Part shown: in pieces, positions 1 through 8,109 of the stretch
Layout: every line of letters starts with the position of its first letter
How positions within the stretch are numbered: the stretch's first letter is position 1
The notes under the pieces: model-generated
What the model was told of the DNA's origin: nothing
The model's database searches: none
What the model saw: only the letters and a program-made list of their open reading frames with translations
Made by a program: the position numbers and the translations under genes
Assembly: GCA_015063645.1 (NCBI GenBank)
Contig: SVTS01000011.1
Coordinates: 1-49,316, forward strand
DNA: 49,316 nt
Reading direction: 5' to 3'
DNA from: Oscillospiraceae bacterium
GTDB taxonomy: Bacteria > Bacillota > Clostridia > Oscillospirales > CAG-272

Positions 1-100
1 GCCACCCATATGATAAATATGTATCGTATATTATTTTAGCATCATCGACTTCCATGCTTCTAATTAGTAAGTTATTATTTGAAAAATAAACTTCGCTCAT
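1..100 (-). CDS. GNAT-family N-acetyltransferase, N-terminal fragment (cut by window edge)
   Basis: Reading the minus strand from an ATG at 98-100 gives 33 codons that run off the window. The start has a strong ribosome site (GGAGGTAAATA then ATG). The peptide begins MSEVYFSNNNLLIRSMEVDD and continues with AKIIYDTYLSYGW, which matches the beta1-alpha1 opening of GNAT acetyltransferases (LxIRxMxxxDA). The gene lies 30 bp downstream of the rRNA methyltransferase on the same strand. The stretch is AT-rich, in sharp contrast to the GC-rich genes that follow, so it may have been acquired separately. The substrate cannot be inferred from this fragment. Confidence 0.7.
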   Translation of the reverse strand, partial: MSEVYFSNNNLLIRSMEVDDAKIIYDTYLSYGW

Positions 101-130
101 TATTTACCTCCACAAATTCAAGTTTGTCAG

Positions 131-1336
131 TCAGTTCGCCTTTGTTTTCAAGTCCTTCGTCTGAACCGAAATGCGGATATAATCGTCGGCCTTTTCCCTA
201 CTCAAACAAACAACGCTTTCTATATGCGTCGTAAACGGGAACATATCTACGGGGGTAACGCGGGTCACTTTATAGCCGCCTTTGCAGAGGGTATTCACGT
301 CCCGTCCCAGCGTATCGGGATTACAGGAGACGTACACGATCCTCTTCGGTGCCAGATGGGTCAGTGCGGTAAGCAGTTTCCGCTCGCATCCCGCGCGCGG
401 GGGATCCAGGATCACCACGTCGGGGGTTTTTTTATTCCGCGCCAGCTTCTGCATATATTCCGCCGCGTCGGCGGCGATGAAATCCGCGTTCTTCACGCCG
501 TTCAGGGCGGCGTTGCGGCGGGCATCCGCCACGGCATCCTCCACGATCTCCACGCCGGTGACTTTCGCGGCGTTCTTGGCGGCGATGATCGCCATGGTAC
601 CCACGCCGCAATAGGCATCCAGCACTGTTTCCTTACCGGTCAGCGCGGCTCCCTCCATGGCGAGGGAATACAGCTTCTCCGTCTGGGTGGGATTCACCTG
701 CAGAAATGCTTTCGGCGACACAAGGAAGCGCGCACCGCAGATCTGCTCTTCAATCACGCCGTCGCCGAAGAGGACGGCCTGCTTACCGCCCAGCCACAGG
801 GGGATATCCGTCTCATTGACGGACTGGACGATTGTGGTGACATCCGGGCAGGCGGACACAAGCGCATCCACAAAAGCCTCCGCTTTGGTAAAAGGGGAGG
901 TACCCGTCACGAGGGTGACCATCGCCTGTCCCGTAGCACGGGAGGTACGGATCATGACGTGGCGGAGCAGACCTCTGCCGTTTTTGGGGTTATACACAGT
1001 GAGGCGCATGGAATGCGCCAGTTTTTCCACCGTCCGGCGGATCTTCTGGGCGGCTTCATCCTCCAGCAGGCAGGATTTGGCGGGAATGACGCGGCCGCTG
1101 CCGCTCTGGTAGATGCCGCACTGGACGGAATCGCCCATACGCATGAACGCCGCCTGGATTTTGGTACGGTAGTGGGTCGGATCGCTCATGGCGACGATCT
1201 CGTCCACGCGGCAGCGTTTGCCGACGGCAGAGATCATCTTACGCATTTTCATGCTGAGCTGTTCATCGTAGGTGAGGTTCGGCGTCTGGCAGCCGCCGCA
1301 CTTTCCGAAGTATTTACAGGTGTGATTTGTTGACAT
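131..1336 (-). CDS. rlmD: 23S rRNA (uracil-5-)-methyltransferase, RumA/RlmD (RlmCD) family
   Basis: A 401-residue SAM-dependent methyltransferase expected to make 5-methyluridine in 23S rRNA. The N-terminus carries the iron-sulfur cysteines Cys7, Cys13 and Cys16 (CKYFGKCGGC), with a probable fourth at Cys89 (AKSCLLED). The SAM fold follows: DAYCGVGTMAI (motif I), VILDPPRAGC (motif IV) and VYVSCNPDTL with the catalytic cysteine. The N-terminal TRAM domain of long RumA proteins is absent, since the protein begins almost directly at the Fe-S cluster. The C-terminus keeps the usual KADDYI tail and then ends at the border with the AT-rich acetyltransferase. A GGAAG ribosome site precedes the ATG. 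Confidence 0.9.
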   Translation of the reverse strand: MSTNHTCKYFGKCGGCQTPNLTYDEQLSMKMRKMISAVGKRCRVDEIVAMSDPTHYRTKIQAAFMRMGDSVQCGIYQSGSGRVIPAKSCLLEDEAAQKIRRTVEKLAHSMRLTVYNPKNGRGLLRHVMIRTSRATGQAMVTLVTGTSPFTKAEAFVDALVSACPDVTTIVQSVNETDIPLWLGGKQAVLFGDGVIEEQICGARFLVSPKAFLQVNPTQTEKLYSLAMEGAALTGKETVLDAYCGVGTMAIIAAKNAAKVTGVEIVEDAVADARRNAALNGVKNADFIAADAAEYMQKLARNKKTPDVVILDPPRAGCERKLLTALTHLAPKRIVYVSCNPDTLGRDVNTLCKGGYKVTRVTPVDMFPFTTHIESVVCLSREKADDYIRISVQTKDLKTKAN

Positions 1337-1385
1337 GGTGATAGTCTTCCGTTCTAATTTTCATTTTTCTTGATGAAGATAGCTG

Positions 1386-1612
1386 TATTTGCTTGTGCAG
1401 CGCACAGGGAGGGGGAGGAAACCATCTCAATCGCCGAACGCAGACGGCATAAGGAATGTGCGAACACAGCCTGCCGTCTGCCCGAGCCTGTCGCGGTGAC
1501 TCCGTCACCGTTCCGCTTCGCGGAATACCGACAGTCTCCAAAAACAGATGAAACATTCCCGCCCTCTTCCCGCCTGAGGCGGGAATTCACCCAGCCTAAT
1601 CTCCTTGGCTCT
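1386..1612. repeat. Left half of palindromic intergenic element (copy 1)
   Basis: About 230 bp that align by eye with 5240-5487. Shared blocks in order are TTGTGCAGC, a G-rich run, CCATCTCA, GCCGAACGCAGAC, TGCGAACA, CTGCCCGAGCCTG, GAATACCG and CAGTCTCC. They are followed by a short hairpin (CCCGCC-TGA-GGCGGG, 1569-1583) and the core AATTCACCC..CTAATCTCCTTGGCT. No coding sequence is seen. It fills nearly the whole gap between the isomerase stop and the rRNA methyltransferase start. Confidence 0.75.
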
Positions 1613-1631
1613 TGCCGAAGTGATCGCCTCC

Positions 1632-2474
1632 TCAAAACGGATACAGATTATCCGGGGTGATTTTCGGGGGATTTTTGCCGGAGAAGATGATATCCGCGCT
1701 GCGGCGGAAATCCCGGTAGGTCAAAAAGCGTCCGCGGTCTGCGGATTTTGCGCCTTTCAGGCTCAATTCGTAGATCCACACACCCTCGTATCCGCATCCG
1801 CGGAGCAGATCACACACGGCGGGGAAATCGATCACGCCCTCGCCAGGAAGCCAGTGCTTTTCGTTCACGCCGTCATAATCGGAGATATGGACGGTGACGA
1901 TTTTATCCCCCAGCCGACGCACGAAGTCGGCGTGGGTATCAGAGAGAAGATGATTCACGTCAAAGCAGACGCGCAGTTTGTCGTTTGCCGCAAGAAGCGT
2001 CTGCATTTCATCGATATTTCTGCCCAGACAGCTGAGGATCATATCCTCCACGGCGATGACGGCGCCCTCGGCGTGGGCGATCTCCGCCAGCTTGTCCAGC
2101 GTATCGGCGGCACAGCGAAGCCGTTCGGCACGGTCCGTGCCCTCGGGCAGCGGCACGCTGGGATGCACAACGAATTTATCGATACCGATCTGCGCGCTGC
2201 GGCGGATCATCTCCGTCAGGCGGCGCACCGCCTCACGGCGAACTGCCGGATCAGGGAGGGAGATGTCCATCTCATCCCGCGGCGTGCAGGGCAGATGGCA
2301 GGACCAGAGCCGGATGCCGTGGCGGCGGCACATCGCCGCGATGCCTGCAAAATCCACATCCGGATCCCGGCGCAGGGACAGCTCCACCGCCCCGATGCCC
2401 GCTTCCTCCATCGCCGCAAAAGCAGCCTCCTCCGGCACAAAATCATACCCCATGGAAACACCGATCGTATACAT
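1632..2474 (-). CDS. Sugar phosphate isomerase/epimerase-like TIM-barrel protein
   Basis: A 280-residue protein of the xylose isomerase-like / AP endonuclease 2 TIM-barrel superfamily, whose members isomerise or epimerise sugars and inosose-type compounds with a divalent metal. The start at 2474 was chosen because GGAGAG sits at the right spacing and the protein then opens with the first barrel strand (MYTIGVSMGYDF). Later strands include AVELSLRRDP, LWSCHLPC, KFVVHPS, VIAVEDM, VCFDVNHLL and VTVHISDYDG, with the usual metal-ligand Glu, Asp and His at strand ends (VED, FDVNH, HISD). The substrate is unknown. The gene and repeat D1 lie between two half-copies of the palindromic intergenic element. 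Confidence 0.8.
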   Translation of the reverse strand: MYTIGVSMGYDFVPEEAAFAAMEEAGIGAVELSLRRDPDVDFAGIAAMCRRHGIRLWSCHLPCTPRDEMDISLPDPAVRREAVRRLTEMIRRSAQIGIDKFVVHPSVPLPEGTDRAERLRCAADTLDKLAEIAHAEGAVIAVEDMILSCLGRNIDEMQTLLAANDKLRVCFDVNHLLSDTHADFVRRLGDKIVTVHISDYDGVNEKHWLPGEGVIDFPAVCDLLRGCGYEGVWIYELSLKGAKSADRGRFLTYRDFRRSADIIFSGKNPPKITPDNLYPF

Positions 2475-2508
2475 AATTCTCTCCGAACATTCAAGTAAGT
2501 ACTGATTA

Positions 2509-2620
2509 ACGTGCAGCTTTCTCCACATTACGCAAAGCGAAACCGCACGTTCCCACAAGGGGGGCTCTGCCCCCCTTGGCCCCCCGTTTTTTAGTTATAG
2601 CGGGGGACTTCGTCCCCCGC
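2509..2620. repeat. G-rich paired-hairpin repeat (D1)
   Basis: An inverted GTGCGGTTT-type stem (about 2510-2552) is followed by two GC hairpins with 3-nt loops: AAGGGGGGC-TCT-GCCCCCCTT at 2557-2577 and GCGGGGGAC-TTC-GTCCCCCGC at 2600-2620. The same layout recurs at 22.7, 26.0, 29.0, 34.8 and 43.3 kb. There is no coding potential. Confidence 0.75.
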
Positions 2621-2701
2621 ACCCCCTTGGACAGCTTCCTGTTTTTTGGACGGGGAGTTAATCATCGTATACTCAATACAAAATACCGCTGCAGAAAAAA
2701 T

Positions 2702-2847
2702 AAACCGCCGAGGCAAGGAGATTGGGGAAGAAAGGGGGTGCTGGGGAAAAGAGGGGGAAAGGAACTTCGCCGTTTGAGATGGTCCTTTCCCCCTCTTTCC
2801 CCTGCGTCGCGGCAGGCGGCGAAGCCGCCGCCGCGAAATGTATGGCT
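2702..2847. repeat. Right half of palindromic intergenic element (copy 1)
   Basis: Opens with GGCAAGGAGATTGGGG and continues with a G-rich run, GGAACTTCGCCG, TTTGAGATGGTCCTTTCCCC and CTGCGTCGCGG, all nearly identical to 5587-5690. It ends at the uppP stop codon, so it would form the 3' untranslated region of that operon. The 2475-2847 gap holds only this repeat and the D1 hairpins. Confidence 0.75.
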
Positions 2848-3675
2848 TCAGCCAAAAATCAGATTCACCCCAAGCACAATCGCCCCCAGCGCAATCCGAT
2901 ACCACCCGAACACGGCAAAGCTGTGCCGTCTCACAAACGCCACAAGAAACCGGATCGCCACAAGCGAGACGAAAAAAGCCACCGCCGTGCCCACGGCGAG
3001 GATCAGAAGCTCCTCTCCCGTGAAGGAAAATCCGAATTTCAGAAGCTTCAGCGCGCTTGCCCCCAGCATCACGGGCAGGGCAAGGAAGAACGAGAACTCC
3101 GCACCTGCCGGACGGGAAACGCCCGACAGCATGCCGCCCAGAATCGTGGATCCGGAGCGGGACGTGCCCGGGATCAGCGACAGCATCTGAAAACAGCCGA
3201 TTTTGATCGCCGTCTTCGCGTCGATATCGTCCGCCTCCGCGTACAACGGCGTTTTGTTCTTCTGCATCCGCTCGATCACAAGGAATGCCACGCCGTACAC
3301 AATCAGCGTTACGGCAACGGTAATGTAGTTATAAAGATGCGCGTCCAGCCAGTCATCCAGCAGTACCCCCGCGACGCCCGCGGGAATCACCGCCAGAATA
3401 ATCTTCCCCCAAAGGGAGAGGCATTTCTTCTTCTCCTCCGGGGATTTCTTTGTCAGCACCGGGCTGAGACGCGGAAAATACAGCACCAGCACCGCGAGGA
3501 TCGATCCCAGCTGGATCACCACGCGGAACATCTCCATGAATTCCGCCGATACCTTCAGCGACAGAATCTCGTCAAGGAGGATCATATGACCCGTGCTGGA
3601 CACGGGCAGCCACTCCGTGATACCCTGTACGATACCCAGAAGAGCGGCTTTCAGCACTTCAAAAAACAATTCCAT
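2848..3675 (-). CDS. uppP: Undecaprenyl-diphosphate phosphatase UppP (BacA)
   Basis: A 275-residue polytopic membrane enzyme that dephosphorylates undecaprenyl diphosphate to recycle the lipid carrier of cell-wall synthesis; its loss or gain alters bacitracin sensitivity. Both signature motifs are present: GITEWLPVSSTGH near residues 18-30 and LIPGTSRSG in the second half. Hydrophobic segments cover most of the chain, and the length matches the family. The ATG overlaps the TGA of the upstream U32 gene by one base (TGATG), so the two genes are co-transcribed and probably translationally coupled. Confidence 0.96.
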   Translation of the reverse strand: MELFFEVLKAALLGIVQGITEWLPVSSTGHMILLDEILSLKVSAEFMEMFRVVIQLGSILAVLVLYFPRLSPVLTKKSPEEKKKCLSLWGKIILAVIPAGVAGVLLDDWLDAHLYNYITVAVTLIVYGVAFLVIERMQKNKTPLYAEADDIDAKTAIKIGCFQMLSLIPGTSRSGSTILGGMLSGVSRPAGAEFSFFLALPVMLGASALKLLKFGFSFTGEELLILAVGTAVAFFVSLVAIRFLVAFVRRHSFAVFGWYRIALGAIVLGVNLIFG

Positions 3676-4919
3676 CAGTCATCCCCTCCGGCACGGATGA
3701 TATCGCCCGCACGCACGGGCACGTCGGTACGCATACTGAATTCCATCAGCGGATGGGGCGCCGAGTCGATTTCATTCCCCTCCGCATCCCGCATATCGCA
3801 TCCCGTGAAGGGAATGCCTATCTTTCCGGGAGTCAGAAGCTCCATCGGAGCGCCGCTGACCGTCTTGTTCCGCTGGCGGAAGGTCGCTCTGCCATTCTCG
3901 TCCGAATCGGTGAGCGCAGTCGCCAGATAGGCTTTCTCCCGGATATAGCCGGGCTGAGCGACGGTGTTGGCATCCTCATGCGGGGAGCCGAAGTAGAATC
4001 CCGTATGGTATTCTCTGTGGCTGACGCTGCACAACTCCCGCATCCAGGCGGGATCACAGCTGTAGCCGGAGGGATCCTTTTCCCATGCATCCAGCGCCAT
4101 GCGGTAGGTATTGGTGACCACGGCGGTATAATAGGCGCTCTTCACCCGTCCCTCGATCTTGAAGGAGGAGATTCCCGCCTCCACCAGCTCCGGCACGTGC
4201 TCGATCATGCAGGTATCCCGGGAGGAGAAGACGAAGGTATCGCCGCCGTCCTCCACGATGCGGATCGGATCGTCGGGGCGTTTTTCCTCCGTGACCGTGG
4301 CTTCGTGATAGATCCAGCGGCAGGGCTGTGCGCACTTGCCGTGATTGCCGTCCCGTCCGGTGAAATAATTGGAGAGCAGGCACCGTCCGCTGTAGGCGAT
4401 GCACATCGCTCCGTGGACGAACGCTTCCAGCTCCAGTTCCGGCGGGATATTCGCCCGGATATTGCGGATCTCCGCCAGCGTCAGCTCCCGCGCCAGTACA
4501 ATGCGGGATGCGCCCAGGCTGTGCCATGCGTTGCACGCCTGCGCGGAAACGGTGCTGGACTGGGTGGAGATATGGATCGGCATCTGCGGCGCCAGGCGGC
4601 GCACGGTCATGAACACGCCGATATCGGAGACGATCACCGCGTCCACGCCGATCTTCGCCAGATACAGAATGTAGGGTTCCAGCGCTTCATACTCCTCCGT
4701 ACGGGGGAGGATATTCACGGTGACGTAGATTTTCACGCCGCGGCTGTGGGCGAAGGATACGGCATCCGCCAGTTCTTCCTCGGAGAAGTTCGCAGAAGCC
4801 GCGCGCATGCCGAAATTTTCGCCTGCCAGATAGACGGCATCCGCGCCGTAGCGGACAGCGGCGCGGAGCTTTTCAAAATCCCCTGCGGGGGACAGAATTT
4901 CGGTTTTCGACTTCATCAT
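3675..4919 (-). CDS. Peptidase U32 family protein
   Basis: A 414-residue U32 (collagenase-like/TrhP-YrrO) protein. It opens with KTEILSPAGDFEKLRAAV and GADAVYLAG, and has the four-cysteine signature around residues 165-200 (CIAYSGRCLLSNYF ... GKCAQPCRW) that distinguishes the family. Relatives act in prephenate-dependent tRNA uridine hydroxylation, and some were first described as proteases, so the name does not prove peptidase activity. The start overlaps the stop of the upstream Dabb gene by 4 bp (ATGA) and the 3' end touches uppP, giving a tight Dabb-U32-uppP operon. Confidence 0.9.
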   Translation of the reverse strand: MMKSKTEILSPAGDFEKLRAAVRYGADAVYLAGENFGMRAASANFSEEELADAVSFAHSRGVKIYVTVNILPRTEEYEALEPYILYLAKIGVDAVIVSDIGVFMTVRRLAPQMPIHISTQSSTVSAQACNAWHSLGASRIVLARELTLAEIRNIRANIPPELELEAFVHGAMCIAYSGRCLLSNYFTGRDGNHGKCAQPCRWIYHEATVTEEKRPDDPIRIVEDGGDTFVFSSRDTCMIEHVPELVEAGISSFKIEGRVKSAYYTAVVTNTYRMALDAWEKDPSGYSCDPAWMRELCSVSHREYHTGFYFGSPHEDANTVAQPGYIREKAYLATALTDSDENGRATFRQRNKTVSGAPMELLTPGKIGIPFTGCDMRDAEGNEIDSAPHPLMEFSMRTDVPVRAGDIIRAGGDD

Positions 4920-5203
4920 GCTTCAAAATCCAGGCAGAGGCGCTGATCCACCACGCTGCGGACATAGGTTGCCGCCGCAACGTGAAGAGGATTGACCTGA
5001 TAGCCGGCGAGAGCCTCTTCGGTCTCGAAAGCGGAATCCAGCATCATATCGGCGGAGGAGGATGCGAGTCCGTTATTATGTACAGTGAGGGAGAGCATGC
5101 CGGGGATCCTGCCGTTCAGGGCTTCCAGGCGGGATTTGACCTCCGCCTTAGCCTCGGCGGGAGCGTCTTCCTTCAGTTTCCAGAGAATGATGTGTTTGAT
5201 CAT
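4916..5203 (-). CDS. Dabb (stress-responsive alpha/beta barrel) family protein
   Basis: A 95-residue single Dabb domain: MIKHIILWKLKEDA at the start, then RLEALNGRIPG, a central beta strand, and HPLH-type spacing (NPLHVAAATYV) near residue 75. Such dimeric ferredoxin-like barrels are small and their substrates usually unknown. The gene is first in an overlapping operon with U32 and uppP. Its Shine-Dalgarno GGAGG is part of a perfect 12 bp palindrome (GGAGGTACCTCC, 5206-5217), which could fold as a 4 bp stem with a GTAC loop over the ribosome site. Confidence 0.85.
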   Translation of the reverse strand: MIKHIILWKLKEDAPAEAKAEVKSRLEALNGRIPGMLSLTVHNNGLASSSADMMLDSAFETEEALAGYQVNPLHVAAATYVRSVVDQRLCLDFEA

Positions 5204-5239
5204 GGGGAGGTACCTCCAAAGTATAATTTATCAAATTTT

Positions 5240-5741
5240 CGTTTGTGCAGCTTTTTCCGCGGCTTACGCCGCGGAGGGAGGGGAGAAGGACCATCTCAGA
5301 CGCCGAACGCAGACAGCATAACGAAAATGCGAACATAGCTTGCTGTCTGCCCGAGCCTGCCGCAAGGACTTCGTCCTTGTTCTGCTCCGCAGAATACCGG
5401 CAGTCTCCCAAGCGTAGTTGAAAACTTTCCCCTCCCTTTTGCACGCCTGTTGGCGTGCAATTCACCCTCGCCTCATCTCCTTGGCTCAGCCTCAGCTGAA
5501 ATTGAATCACTCTTATTCCGCGCCGCGAATACGGGCATGCCCGCATTCGCGGCGCAATATTTTGGATACGCGCCAACAAATACGCAAGGCAAGGAGATTG
5601 GGGGTAGAGGGGGTGCCGGGGGAGGAGGGGGAAAGAAACTTCGCCGTTTGAGATGGTTCTTTCCCCCTCCTTCCCTGCGTCGCGGAGCCGCAGGCTCAGC
5701 GACTTGTATGGCTACAGCTGAACGCCGCAGTTCAGCCAAAC
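5240..5741. repeat. Full palindromic intergenic element (copy 2)
   Basis: The 5204-5741 gap contains no gene. The left half (5240-5487) ends in GCACGCC-TGTT-GGCGTGC and AATTCACCC..CATCTCCTTGGCT. The centre is a long hairpin (5519-5554, outer arms GCGCCGCGAAT/ATTCGCGGCGC, one mismatch). The right half (5587-5741) begins CAAGGAGATTGGGGG and carries CTTCGCCGTTTGAGATGGTTC. The left and right halves are inverted with respect to each other, giving a ~500 bp imperfect palindrome that ends beside the RNase J stop codon. Confidence 0.75.
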
Positions 5742-7415
5742 TCAAACATTCATAATAACCGGCAGAATCATCGGCTTGCGCTTGGTCTTGGAGTACAGAT
5801 ACTTCGACAGATCATCCTTGATGTTCTGCTTCATCTGCGTCCACTCGCCGACACCGGCTTCAATCGTATCGTTCAGCGAATCCCGCGCGATCTTGCGCAC
5901 TTCCTCCATCAGCTCCTCCGATTCGCGCACGTACACGAATCCGCGGCTGATGATGTCCGGTCCGCTGAGGATCGTCTTGGTGTCCGTATCGATCGTCGCC
6001 ACCACCGCGATCAGACCGTCCTGCGCCAGATGACGGCGGTCACGCAGTACGATATTGCCCACGTCGCCTACGCCGTAGCCGTCCACCAGCACGCGTCCCG
6101 CGGGAACCGTGCCGTTCTTCTTGCAGTGATTCTTATCCAGCTCCAGCACCTGTCCGATGTCGCAGATGAAAATCCGGTCAGCGTCCATACCCATGTACTC
6201 TGCCAGCTCCTTATGCTGCATCAGATGGCTGTATTCGCCGTGGATCGGCATGAAGAATTTCGGCTTCACCAGCGCGTGGACCATCTTGATCTCCTCCGCG
6301 CAGGCGTGACCGGAAACATGCACTTCCGCTTCCTCGTGATAGACGTTCACGCCGCGGCGGTACATCTCGTTGATGATCTTGCCCACCAGCTTCTCGTTGC
6401 CGGGGATCGCATGGGAGGAGAGAACCACCAGATCGCCGGAGTTCAACTCCACCTGATTGTGATCCGAAAACGCCATACGGTACAGAGCGGACATCGGCTC
6501 GCCCTGGGAGCCGGTGGTGATGATCGTCACCTTGTTCGGCGGGTATTTACCGATTTCGCTGATATCGATCAGGCATTTATCCGGCACGTTCATGTAGCCC
6601 AGTTCCGTTGCGGCGCCCACTACGTTCAGCATGCTCCGACCCGTAACGGCAACCTTGCGTCCGTATTTTGCGCTGTAATTCAAAATCTGCTGGACGCGGT
6701 GCACATTGGAGGAGAAGGTGGCGATGATCACCCGCTTGTCGGGATTATTCATGAAGATCAGATCCAGGGATGCGCCGACTTTTCTCTCGGAGGGGGTGAA
6801 TCCCGGTCTGCCCACGTTGGTGGATTCGCACATCAGAAGCAGAACGCCCTTGCGTCCGTACTCGCCGATGCGGGTCAGATCCATGATACCGCCGTCGATA
6901 GGGGAGACGTCGATCTTGAAGTCACCGGTATGGAGTACCACACCCATGGGGGTGGTGATCGCGATGGCGCATGCGTCGGCAATGGAGTGATTCACATGGA
7001 TGAATTCGCAGGAGAACACGCCCAGCTTGACGGTATCGCCGGGGGAAACAGTATTCAGCTGCACCTTATGGGGCAGGCGCGCCTCAGCCAGTTTATTTTC
7101 CAGAATGCCCAGCGTCAGGCGGGTGCCGTAGATAGGCGGATTGATGGTGCGCAAAACGTAGGGCAGTGCGCCGATATGGTCCTCGTGACCGTGGGTGAGA
7201 AGGATGCCGCGGATCTTATCCACATTTTTCTCCAGATAGGAGATATCCGGGATCACCAGATCCACGCCCAGCATATCCTCATCGGGGAAGCCGAGTCCGC
7301 AGTCAATGATGATCATGTCCTCGCCGTATTCCAGCACCGCCAGATTCTTGCCGATCTCATTCAGTCCTCCGAGCATCATGACCCGGAGTTTTGTTCCGCT
7401 TGCTTTTTTTGCCAT
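5742..7415 (-). CDS. rnjA: Ribonuclease J
   Basis: A 557-residue metallo-beta-lactamase/beta-CASP nuclease with 5'-3' exonuclease and endonuclease activity, central to mRNA decay in Firmicutes. The zinc motif is THGHEDHIG (His75, His77, Asp79, His80), and HTGDFKID and the beta-CASP region (SEGSTNVGRPG-like CESTNVGRPG, TGSQGEPMSAL) follow. The C-terminal part has HVSGHA and the usual dimer domain. The start at 7415 (MAKKASG) was preferred because AAAGGAA sits 6 nt upstream; the TTG two codons earlier would overlap that spacing. The gene is monocistronic, with 365 bp of non-coding sequence upstream. Confidence 0.96.
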   Translation of the reverse strand: MAKKASGTKLRVMMLGGLNEIGKNLAVLEYGEDMIIIDCGLGFPDEDMLGVDLVIPDISYLEKNVDKIRGILLTHGHEDHIGALPYVLRTINPPIYGTRLTLGILENKLAEARLPHKVQLNTVSPGDTVKLGVFSCEFIHVNHSIADACAIAITTPMGVVLHTGDFKIDVSPIDGGIMDLTRIGEYGRKGVLLLMCESTNVGRPGFTPSERKVGASLDLIFMNNPDKRVIIATFSSNVHRVQQILNYSAKYGRKVAVTGRSMLNVVGAATELGYMNVPDKCLIDISEIGKYPPNKVTIITTGSQGEPMSALYRMAFSDHNQVELNSGDLVVLSSHAIPGNEKLVGKIINEMYRRGVNVYHEEAEVHVSGHACAEEIKMVHALVKPKFFMPIHGEYSHLMQHKELAEYMGMDADRIFICDIGQVLELDKNHCKKNGTVPAGRVLVDGYGVGDVGNIVLRDRRHLAQDGLIAVVATIDTDTKTILSGPDIISRGFVYVRESEELMEEVRKIARDSLNDTIEAGVGEWTQMKQNIKDDLSKYLYSKTKRKPMILPVIMNV

Positions 7416-7780
7416 ATACAATTCCTTTCAAAATAAATAGATACGCAGACAGCATGAGCGCACGAAACAGCGGGAAAACCCCGCCTGAACGGAGTTTTCC
7501 CGGACCCTTTTCCCAATCAAAAGCAGTCAAATGTCAGCTTCCGCGGCGGATCTGCGGCAAGTAATCATGCACGTACCTTGCCGGGTATCACAGCAGAAGA
7601 AACGGGGAATAAGGGCAGCATATTCGATTCCATCCTCCGAAGGCGGCGGAGGGTGTGCGAAGGTCATACTATCTCAACTATATTATAATACAGGAAGTTT
7701 CCCGCTTCCTCTCCGGTTTTTGAACGCATTGTAAATTTTATGTGTATTTTATAATCAGGCAAACGCAGACCGGCGTCCGG
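7416..7780. other. Intergenic gap between RNase J and a small membrane protein gene
   Basis: No gene was found here on either strand. It contains one imperfect hairpin at 7471-7502 (CGGGAAAAC ... GTTTTCCCG) in what would be the RNase J leader, and a symmetric TATTATAATA block at 7681-7690 that resembles a -10 element on both strands but has no convincing -35. Confidence 0.5.
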
Positions 7781-8050
7781 TCAGATCACCGTCATCAGGG
7801 CGGCGGCTCCGCCGATGAGAGCGCCGGCGGAAGCAGCCCCGGCGAGGAAGGAGAGTGCGCGTCCTCCGGCACGCCGTCTGGCGGCGGGATAGGCACCGCA
7901 TTCGGATACGATACGCTGTGCCTCCTGCACCATATCCGCCTCATGGGCATCACCGCCGGGCACGCCGCGGCGCACGATGAAATACGCCTCCTCAAAGAAG
8001 CGGCTGCCCGTATCCCTGACAAAAATGACCCGTTTTTCACTTCCGCGCAT
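7781..8050 (-). CDS. Small hypothetical protein with C-terminal membrane segment
   Basis: An 89-residue protein that is not recognised as a named family. It begins MRGSEKRVIFVRDTGSRFFE after a GGAG ribosome site. A soluble N-terminal part contains FFEEAYFIVR, a phrase common in short clostridial proteins. A basic stretch (AARRRAGGR) is followed by one hydrophobic segment rich in Ala and Gly at residues 65-88, with only a single hydrophobic residue left at the C-terminus. This suggests a tail-anchored protein with the N-terminus in the cytoplasm. The gene stands alone between repeats. Confidence 0.65.
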   Translation of the reverse strand: MRGSEKRVIFVRDTGSRFFEEAYFIVRRGVPGGDAHEADMVQEAQRIVSECGAYPAARRRAGGRALSFLAGAASAGALIGGAAALMTVI

Positions 8051-8109
8051 TATTTTTTCTCCACAGATAGAAATATATGTTTTCAGTATAGGCATGATGC
8101 GGGGAAGTT

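Noticed and set aside
224..1333. Long plus-strand open frame antisense to the rRNA methyltransferase
   Set aside because: His/Gly/Arg-rich translation without any domain, caused by GC-rich third positions of the real gene on the other strand. The same applies to the long antisense frames at 2722-3930, 3753-4946, 6030-7436, 8405-9529, 19233-20594, 24559-25950, 28119-29141, 30107-31225 and 41459-43150.
7471..7502. Hairpin before RNase J as a riboswitch or terminator
   Set aside because: A single short stem with a mismatch, no U-tract and no known aptamer features.
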